41,234 nucleotides of DNA from Prevotella sp. (GTDB taxonomy: Bacteria > Bacteroidota > Bacteroidia > Bacteroidales > Bacteroidaceae): contig JAFZUS010000002.1 in NCBI GenBank assembly GCA_017618275.1, positions 1 to 41,234 of the forward strand, written 5' to 3'. This document shows positions 28,089 through 32,414 of this stretch, piece after piece (within the stretch, counting starts at the first letter, position 1; every line of letters begins with the position of its first letter). The position numbers and the translations under genes were made by a program. The notes below the pieces were generated by a model. It worked only from the letters and a program-made list of their open reading frames with translations, had not been told where the DNA came from and did not search any database.

Positions 28089-28103
28089 TGATAGGGGCGG
28101 GTT
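28072..28103. terminator. Terminator between convergent VirE and DUF4248 genes
   Basis: A 14-bp stem pairs 28072-28085 with 28090-28103 around the tetraloop GTCT, including some G-T pairs. T-rich sequence follows on both strands, so it can serve both convergent genes. The DUF4248 stop is 7 nt beyond. Confidence 0.8.
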
Positions 28104-28109
28104 GTTTGT

Positions 28110-28310
28110 TCAGGGGCGGCCGAGGCAGTCGAAGATGAGGGCTACCTCGACGGGCAGGAAGGTGCGTCGCTTGCAGGAGAGCAGCGTGCGCAGCCGCGGA
28201 TAGTCAGACATGTAGAGGCGCAGTTTTGCCCATGCTGCGCGGGGGCAGATGGCCGGGAAATAGAGTTGGGCGAGTTCCGTACGACCGTAGGTTTTGACTG
28301 TTGTTTCCAT
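28110..28310 (-). CDS. DUF4248 domain protein
   Basis: A 66-residue protein starting at ATG 28310 (METTVKTYGRTELAQLYFPA). It matches DUF4248, a small Bacteroidales family: the YGRTELAQLY start, a central AWAKLRLYM helix and the end RRTFLPVEVALIFDCLGRP. The pattern resembles a winged or HTH-like DNA-binding module, but function is unknown. A longer frame to 28358 would begin upstream of the predicted transcription start, so it was rejected. It is divergent from the HU-like gene and convergent with the VirE gene; these three belong to one conserved locus type. Confidence 0.85.
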   Translation of the reverse strand: METTVKTYGRTELAQLYFPAICPRAAWAKLRLYMSDYPRLRTLLSCKRRTFLPVEVALIFDCLGRP

Positions 28311-28335
28311 AATCGCAGATGAATCTTTTCTTCTG

Positions 28336-28366
28336 CAAAGATACGGAAAATAATCCACTTATGCAA
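28336..28366 (-). promoter_or_regulatory. Promoter of the DUF4248 gene
   Basis: On the minus strand TTG (28366-28364), exactly 20 nt, then TATCTTTG (28343-28336). The ATG at 28310 follows about 25 nt after the box, which fixes the start of the gene. Confidence 0.85.
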
Positions 28367-28447
28367 GAAGTTCGCTTGATAAAAATACATACAATTCACC
28401 ACAACTCATATCAAGCCTTTATAACACATCTGCGGCGGCTAAAATGC

Positions 28448-28478
28448 TTGCATTTCGCCTTAAAATTTAGTAATTTTG
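28448..28478 (+). promoter_or_regulatory. Promoter of the HU-like gene
   Basis: TTG (28448-28450), 20 nt, then TAATTTTG (28471-28478), a full consensus match, about 58 nt before the ATG at 28537. It is divergent from the DUF4248 promoter. Confidence 0.82.
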
Positions 28479-28536
28479 TATCGGTTCCGGAAACCAAGCA
28501 AACAACAAGTTAAACTCTTTAAAAACATTTACAAGT

Positions 28537-29148
28537 ATGATTGAACTGTATCTTTCAAAAGTGACCGAGACTTCGGAATCGGAACAGGCGGGCAAACTCT
28601 ATGCCCGTGTGAGTTACAAACAGACCATGAGTGTGCAGGACATGGCGCACCACATGGCCGAGCACAACACCATGTTCTCTGAGGGCAGCATCTGCGGTAT
28701 CCTGATCGACTTCGTGAAGTGTGTGCGCGAGATGGTGCTGATGGGCAACACGGTGAAGATCGACAACCTGGCCATCTTCAAGGCCACGGTGGAGGCCAAC
28801 GCCCTGGAGGTGCTCTACGATGCCCAGCAGGACAAGACGGCATCGGCCACGATCGGTACGCTGGCCGAGGGTGCCAAGACCGGCCCTGCCGTGAAGGTGA
28901 TCAAACTGTTGGCTCAGAGCACGGGCGACTTCACCCGCGAGGAACTGAAGAAGGACGTGAAACTGGCCTGGACGGACAAGACCAAGGCTGAGATTGCTGC
29001 TGCCAAGGGCGAGGGCAGTCAGTCTGGCTCTTCTACGGGCGCAGACAGCGGCAACGGCGGTGGACAGGGCCAGGGCGGCGGCACCGGCAACATCACACCG
29101 GGAGGCGGCGATGACAATGGCGGAGGCACTGGGTTTGATGAAGGGTAA
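28537..29148 (+). CDS. HU-like DNA-binding protein with Gly-rich tail
   Basis: A 203-residue protein of the HU-related (HU-HIG type) family widespread in Bacteroidales. Residues 1-130 cover the HU-like fold: YKQTMSVQDMAHHMAEHNTM, then EMVLMGNTVKIDNLAIFKAT. A Lys-rich helix follows, and the last 40 residues are low complexity, rich in Gly, Ser and Asp (GNGGGQGQGGGTG). The tail is probably disordered. It lies between the DUF4248 gene and the smalltalk gene; these lie with VirE and amidase genes in the same conserved order. It may shape DNA at its own locus; no direct evidence. Confidence 0.85.
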   Translation: MIELYLSKVTETSESEQAGKLYARVSYKQTMSVQDMAHHMAEHNTMFSEGSICGILIDFVKCVREMVLMGNTVKIDNLAIFKATVEANALEVLYDAQQDKTASATIGTLAEGAKTGPAVKVIKLLAQSTGDFTREELKKDVKLAWTDKTKAEIAAAKGEGSQSGSSTGADSGNGGGQGQGGGTGNITPGGGDDNGGGTGFDEG

Positions 29149-29211
29149 TTAGAAATTAGAAATTAGGAATTAGAAATTAGGAATTATGAAATGAGAAGTG
29201 AGGAATGAGAA
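29149..29211 (+). repeat. AATTAGAAATTAG-type short repeats before the smalltalk gene
   Basis: The spacer from the HU-like stop to the smalltalk ATG is made of imperfect copies of AATTAGAAATTAGGAATTAG, drifting into GAAATGAGAAGTGAGGAATG. Like the repeats before rpoC, fusA and rpsJ, it runs from a stop codon to the next start region. Confidence 0.8.
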
Positions 29212-29325
29212 ATGAGAAAAAAGGGTAAGATCATTGAGATTGCGGCGAAGGTGATAGTAGCCGCACTCACGGCCTTTCTGACGGCCATCACGACCACGAG
29301 TTGCAGAGGGTTCGGACCATTTTAA
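29212..29325 (+). CDS. Smalltalk protein
   Basis: A 37-residue peptide matching the smalltalk family, found next to VirE, HU-like and amidase genes in Bacteroidales. It begins MRKKGKIIEIAAKVIVAALT, continues with a hydrophobic segment to residue 30, and ends TTTSC-RGFGPF. The first part is a positively charged stretch plus one membrane helix. TTSC resembles a lipobox, so the peptide could be a lipoprotein precursor with only CRGFGPF left after processing, or just a membrane peptide. The amidase gene follows 9 nt later. Function is unknown. Confidence 0.87.
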   Translation: MRKKGKIIEIAAKVIVAALTAFLTAITTTSCRGFGPF

Positions 29326-29334
29326 TTGGACGTT

Positions 29335-29760
29335 ATGAGAACTATTACATTAATCGTGATTCACTGCAGTGCAGTACGGCCTGACCAGACATCGTCCGCC
29401 GCTCAGATCAACAAATGGCACCGCCGGGATAACCACTGGTTACGCATCGGCTACCACTACGTCATCCGTCGTAACGGAGAGATCGAACAGGGTCGTCCGG
29501 AGTACATGGTCGGTGCCCACTGCCTGCACCACAACGCCCACTCGATAGGCGTTTGCTACGAGGGCGGGCTCGACATCCGCGGTCAACCCGCCGACACGCG
29601 CACCGAGGCTCAGAAGTCTGCCATGCGACAGTTGCTCGAGGACTTGCACCGGCGTTACCCCCGTGCCTTGATCCTGAGTCACAATGACCTCGACCCTACG
29701 AGGGATTGCCCAGGCTTCAAAAACGTCGCCCAGGAGTATGCCGATCTGCAGCCGAAATAA
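29335..29760 (+). CDS. N-acetylmuramoyl-L-alanine amidase (Amidase_2 / T7-lysozyme type)
   Basis: A 141-residue amidase that would cut the bond between muramic acid and L-Ala in peptidoglycan. The zinc ligands are the His in LIVIHCSA, the His in LILSHNDLDP and the Cys in TRDCPGF; IGYHYVIRRNGEIEQGRPEY gives the usual Tyr. The start at ATG 29335 (MRTITLIVIHCSA) is typical; a TTG at 29326 would add three residues. No signal peptide is present, so it would need lysis or a partner to reach the cell wall. The smalltalk gene sits 9 nt upstream, so both are in one operon. Confidence 0.9.
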   Translation: MRTITLIVIHCSAVRPDQTSSAAQINKWHRRDNHWLRIGYHYVIRRNGEIEQGRPEYMVGAHCLHHNAHSIGVCYEGGLDIRGQPADTRTEAQKSAMRQLLEDLHRRYPRALILSHNDLDPTRDCPGFKNVAQEYADLQPK

Positions 29761-29775
29761 CAAGGGTAACTCAGT

Positions 29776-29819
29776 CGGGACGGTTCTCAATGAGTCTTCG
29801 CTCCCTAAGAACCGTCCCG
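29776..29819. repeat. REP-like hairpin GGGACGGTTCT...AGAACCGTCCC
   Basis: A perfect 12-bp stem pairs 29776-29787 with 29808-29819 around a 20-nt loop. Its right arm is the same AGAACCGTCCC seen at 22060-22070. No T-run follows on either strand, so it is not a normal terminator. It lies between the convergent amidase gene and the small-protein operon. Confidence 0.65.
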
Positions 29820-29840
29820 TCTGTGTCCATTAAGAAATAC

Positions 29841-29930
29841 CTATTGATTACTTTCAAGCCTCTTCTTATCATAAAGATAAAAGATGAGGGCGAGCAAACA
29901 TACTGTTGCTATAAATGCTACTGTAACCAT
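29841..29930 (-). CDS. 29-aa single-TM small protein
   Basis: The frame starts at ATG 29930 and ends TAG 29843-29841. The peptide MVTVAFIATVCLLALIFYLY continues DKKRLESNQ: a hydrophobic helix of about 20 residues followed by a charged tail, inside-positive. It starts only 3 nt after the stop of the two-TM gene on the same strand, which implies translational coupling. I recognise no family. It is one of three very small genes transcribed together. Confidence 0.55.
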   Translation of the reverse strand: MVTVAFIATVCLLALIFYLYDKKRLESNQ

Positions 29931-29933
29931 AAA

Positions 29934-30221
29934 TTATTTTTCTTTTATACCTTTATTGTAATATTTCGTACCAATTGACAACAAGAAGAGAAATCCTACA
30001 ATCCCTATGACATAAAGATATATCGGATGTTCCATGTCCTCAAAGACTCCACCAATGATGATTCCTCCAAAAACCAGTTTTGCCAAGTCTGTGAATACTT
30101 CTGCATATCGCAGATTCTTCTTGCAATTCTCTCTATAGGCCTTTGCAGACTCTTCGAACTCTGCAAGTTGCTTATTTAGTTGCACATTGGGCGCTTTCGC
30201 CCGCTCACGTCTCGTACTCAT
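29934..30221 (-). CDS. Small membrane protein with two TM segments
   Basis: A 95-residue protein (start ATG 30221, MSTRRERAKAPNVQLNKQ). The N-terminal half is charged and helical, then come two hydrophobic segments, LAKLVFGGIIIGGVF and YLYVIGIVGFLFLLSIG, ending in KYYNKGIKEK. This looks like a small inner-membrane protein of unknown function. The ATG lies only 4 nt after a consensus -7 box (TACTTTTG, 30232-30225), which suggests an almost leaderless transcript, and it overlaps the stop of a 27-aa frame in an ATGA arrangement, which suggests coupling to a longer transcript. Confidence 0.7.
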   Translation of the reverse strand: MSTRRERAKAPNVQLNKQLAEFEESAKAYRENCKKNLRYAEVFTDLAKLVFGGIIIGGVFEDMEHPIYLYVIGIVGFLFLLSIGTKYYNKGIKEK

Positions 30222-30301
30222 CGGCAAAAGTAGATAAAATGTTCGACACTACCAAACTTTTGGCCTGATTTCTCACAATTTTTGTTTTTTTTCTTTTTCA
30301 T
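30218..30301 (-). CDS. Possible 27-aa basic small protein
   Basis: ATG 30301 opens a 27-codon frame, MKKKKNKNCEKSGQKFGSVE continuing HFIYFCR, whose TGA overlaps the ATG of the next gene (ATGA). A consensus promoter lies upstream (30340-30370). The Lys-rich start comes from an A-rich stretch and could be coincidental. It could act as a leader peptide that couples translation of the 95-aa protein. Low confidence. Confidence 0.35.
   Translation of the reverse strand: MKKKKNKNCEKSGQKFGSVEHFIYFCR
30225..30256 (-). promoter_or_regulatory. Proximal promoter of the two-TM gene
   Basis: Minus strand: TTTG (30256-30253), 20 nt, TACTTTTG (30232-30225). Perfect consensus with the ATG at 30221, so the mRNA would have no or almost no leader. 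Confidence 0.7.
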
Positions 30302-30339
30302 AAGCACTTGAATTAAGTTCAACGATATAATTGTCGCTG

Positions 30340-30370
30340 CAAAAATAGTCAATAATCTCCAAAGTTGCAA
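30340..30370 (-). promoter_or_regulatory. Distal promoter of the small-protein cluster
   Basis: Minus strand: TTG (30370-30368), 20 nt, TATTTTTG (30347-30340). It would start a transcript that includes the 27-aa frame. Confidence 0.65.
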
Positions 30371-30462
30371 GGAATTGGTAAGATTTCTGCCTAAAAGAAA
30401 GAAAAACAAGGCTATTTTAGCAGAAATTTATTCAATTTGCCATCAGATTCGAGAAAAATCAC

Positions 30463-30470
30463 TATCTTTG
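30463..30470 (+). promoter_or_regulatory. Possible upstream promoter of the regulator operon
   Basis: TATCTTTG at 30463-30470 with TTTG at 30436-30439, 23 nt upstream. It would transcribe a 300-nt leader containing a 71-codon frame, the direct repeats and the palindrome. Weaker than the promoter at 30739. Confidence 0.45.
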
Positions 30471-30551
30471 GAGCGGCTTGGGGAGAAATCCTGAGTCGCA
30501 GATGCATTAGTTTTTATTTCGCACTTTATCGAAACGACGTAGGCATTATTG

Positions 30552-30767
30552 ATGAGACAAATTGTATCCCTAAATATCTTGAGTATCGCTCTGCTTACCG
30601 TCGTGGGCGGCGGAGGGGGGAGTCTCAGAATTACCAAAAGACTTTCAGAATTTACAAAACCCACGCTTTCGATGCACGCATTTGGGTCATGTACCAAATG
30701 CGTGCATACGTTTTCTTTCGAAAACAATCTATTATTAGTACTTTTGCACAAGAAAATGAAAACATAA
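30552..30767 (+). CDS. Possible 71-aa small ORF upstream of the AraC-type gene
   Basis: ATG 30552 opens a 71-codon frame beginning MRQIVSLNILSIALLTVVGG followed by GGGSLRITKRLSEF. The start looks like a hydrophobic leader with a glycine run. The stop TAA overlaps the AraC-type start by one base (TAATG), which can couple translation. However, the frame runs through direct repeats, a 14-bp palindrome and the -7 box of the next gene, so it may be a chance frame in a regulatory region. I recognise no family. Confidence 0.25.
   Translation: MRQIVSLNILSIALLTVVGGGGGSLRITKRLSEFTKPTLSMHAFGSCTKCVHTFSFENNLLLVLLHKKMKT
30625..30658 (+). promoter_or_regulatory. Direct repeat pair TCAGAATTTACAAA, 20-bp period
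   Basis: TCAGAATTACCAAA (30625-30638) and TCAGAATTTACAAA (30645-30658) stand exactly 20 nt apart on the same strand, like a binding site for a regulator with two recognition units. The same motif pair with the same period is present at 36579-36612. Confidence 0.6.
30672..30707 (+). promoter_or_regulatory. Operator palindrome, copy 1 (regulator operon)
   Basis: A perfect 14-bp inverted repeat: ATGCACGCATTTGG (30672-30685), 8 nt, CCAAATGCGTGCAT (30694-30707). The 12-bp core recurs before the gene at 32415 with the same 8-nt spacer and the same 34-nt offset to the -7 box. This suggests one regulator controls both operons. Confidence 0.88.
30739..30746 (+). promoter_or_regulatory. Promoter of the AraC-type regulator operon
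   Basis: -7 box TACTTTTG at 30739-30746. The -33 position has only TTTCG (30716-30720), a poor match, which fits a promoter that needs an activator bound at the palindrome upstream. Confidence 0.7.
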
Positions 30768-31114
30768 TGGATAAAGGCCTCTTCAAAAAAATCGACACAG
30801 TTATCCGTGAAGAACGTCTCTACGCACAAATCAACCTGATGCGTGAGGACATCATGCGGCGCTTTGGTATTGGTCGTCATCATCTGAACGATCAACTCAA
30901 TACCTTTGCCGATGGTATGTCTTTTCCTCAGTATATCAACTCCATCCGTTTGGAGGTGGCTTACGATTTGCTGACCAACCATCCTGAAATGACCATTGCC
31001 GACGTGGCACGCGAGGTGGGCTTCACGGCTCCTAACCTTCGTGAACAGTTTAAACGCTGCTATGGCGTCACCCCTGCAGAATACCGTGCTGGTCTCGTTA
31101 TCGACGACGATTAA
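30767..31114 (+). CDS. AraC-type DNA-binding protein, stand-alone HTH domain
   Basis: From ATG 30767 the 115-residue protein is essentially only an AraC C-terminal domain: RFGIGRHHLNDQLNTFADGM is HTH 1, then NSIRLEVAYDLLTNHPEMTI and VAREVGFTAPNLREQFKRCY is HTH 2 with the usual GFTAPNLREQFKR..GVTPAEYR end. No ligand-binding domain is present. A frame open to 30437 was not used because it runs through the palindrome and promoter. The gene for a membrane-bound AraC protein follows after 16 nt, so the two are cotranscribed. It is a strong candidate to bind the palindrome in front of both operons. Confidence 0.85.
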   Translation: MDKGLFKKIDTVIREERLYAQINLMREDIMRRFGIGRHHLNDQLNTFADGMSFPQYINSIRLEVAYDLLTNHPEMTIADVAREVGFTAPNLREQFKRCYGVTPAEYRAGLVIDDD

Positions 31115-31130
31115 TTCTCCGTTATAACAA

Positions 31131-32216
31131 ATGTACGCACATCAGAGCCTTCAGGACATCCTCTTTCTTATGCTCTACAGTGGGGTTGCCGTGCTTGCCC
31201 TGACCGCATGTTTTTATCTGTTGCTGAGACGCAGCAACGCCATTGCGCCTGAAGTCACACCCCCGAGAGCACTGCGCCGATGGACGGCAGCCTTCTTTGC
31301 TACGGCAGCGATGAGTCATGTGTGGTGGTTTGTGCTCGGCGTCTATTGGTTGGCCGACGACCGCCTGATCCGGAATATCATCTGCATCATGCTCGACCAC
31401 ATCACGCTGGTGCCGCTTGTGATGGCATTGCTGCTGCGTATCTTGCAGGACCGTCAGCGCCGGATATGGCCCTGGATCGTGTCCCAAGTGCTTGTCATAG
31501 GGGGAGCAGCCGTGGGAGTAGCCACTCACAATGAATTCGGGCTGGATCTGATGAACTACTGTCAGGTGGCTATCATCGTCATTTTTGTCACCTATTATAT
31601 ATACGCGCTCGTACGATACGGCCGTTGGCTGAACGAGAACTATGCAGATCTGGACCACAAGGAGGTGTGGCAGAGTCTGCTGTTTGCAATCATACTCTTT
31701 GTCATCTATCAGGTTTACTCCACAAACCCTGGAGATATGCCAAAGGAGTACCTGTCGCAGGTGAACACGATTCTCATTGTCGGTTTCCTGCTCTGGCGAG
31801 TGGAGACGTTGCAGGAGTTGTCAGCAGAGGATGCGAGCACTCCGGATGTCGAGGAGGGTGATGCCGACAATTCCACCACATTGGATATCGGAGCGCTTCT
31901 CCAGAGATACTGTGAGGAGCCTAAACTCTACCTGCAGCACGACCTCACATTGTCACAACTCAGCGAGGCCCTCGGTACCAATCGTACTTATCTCGGTCAA
32001 TACTTCGCCCAGCAGGGCGTAACATACAACGCTTACATCAATCGCCTGCGCATCGATCATTTCGAGGTGATTTACCACGAGGCAGCCCAATCACTACGTC
32101 CCTTCACCGCCCAACGACTGGCCTATGAATGCGGTTTCAAGAGTTACAGCACCTTCGCTGCCGCCTTCAAACTATTTCAGGGCATGACCGTCACGGCTTG
32201 GATGAAACTCCAGTGA
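31131..32216 (+). CDS. Membrane-bound AraC-family regulator (7 TM)
   Basis: A 361-residue protein with an N-terminal membrane domain of about seven helices (about 10-32, 51-74, 82-105, 113-132, 139-163, 179-199, 211-227), an acidic linker (EDASTPDVEEGDADNS), and a C-terminal AraC DNA-binding domain from about 262: LTLSQLSEALGTNRTYLGQY and the second HTH ending LAYECGFKSYSTFAAAFKLF. This design, found in Prevotella and Bacteroides, suggests a regulator that senses an envelope signal and binds DNA from the membrane. It directly precedes the toxin-like operon, from which it is separated by the second palindrome. Confidence 0.88.
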   Translation: MYAHQSLQDILFLMLYSGVAVLALTACFYLLLRRSNAIAPEVTPPRALRRWTAAFFATAAMSHVWWFVLGVYWLADDRLIRNIICIMLDHITLVPLVMALLLRILQDRQRRIWPWIVSQVLVIGGAAVGVATHNEFGLDLMNYCQVAIIVIFVTYYIYALVRYGRWLNENYADLDHKEVWQSLLFAIILFVIYQVYSTNPGDMPKEYLSQVNTILIVGFLLWRVETLQELSAEDASTPDVEEGDADNSTTLDIGALLQRYCEEPKLYLQHDLTLSQLSEALGTNRTYLGQYFAQQGVTYNAYINRLRIDHFEVIYHEAAQSLRPFTAQRLAYECGFKSYSTFAAAFKLFQGMTVTAWMKLQ

Positions 32217-32261
32217 TGCACAGGAATTCGCCAACGGCGGCTTTGCTTTTGTTTTTTTAAC

Positions 32262-32293
32262 GCTCGTATTTGGGAGGTGTCCCAAATGTGTGC
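32262..32293 (+). promoter_or_regulatory. Operator palindrome, copy 2 (toxin-like operon)
   Basis: GCTCGTATTTGG (32262-32273), 8 nt, CCAAATGTGTGC (32282-32293). Against copy 1 the left arm has 10 of 12 and the right arm 11 of 12 identical bases, with the same spacer length. The distance to the -7 box is again 34 nt. Confidence 0.87.
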
Positions 32294-32326
32294 CTGTCTT
32301 TTCATGGGAACTTGAATTTTAATTTG

Positions 32327-32334
32327 TAACTTTG
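32327..32334 (+). promoter_or_regulatory. Promoter of the toxin-like operon
   Basis: -7 box TAACTTTG (32327-32334); no good -33 TTG at the right distance (only TTTTC near 32301). As in the regulator promoter, this fits activator dependence. The leader is about 75 nt, A/T-rich. Confidence 0.7.
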
Positions 32335-32414
32335 CAACCGAAACTATTTTAGAGCCTGGCTGGAAAAAAAGAATAAATAATATAATAATGTGTAACTAAT
32401 AACTATTTTCAACA

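Noticed and set aside
28311-28402. N-terminal extension of DUF4248 or a second minus-strand frame (to 28402)
   Set aside because: They start upstream of the consensus promoter at 28336-28366; ATG 28310 fits both the promoter and the family start.
30437-30766. N-terminal extension of the 115-aa AraC-type protein
   Set aside because: It would translate direct repeats, a perfect palindrome and a promoter; the extra residues show no domain.
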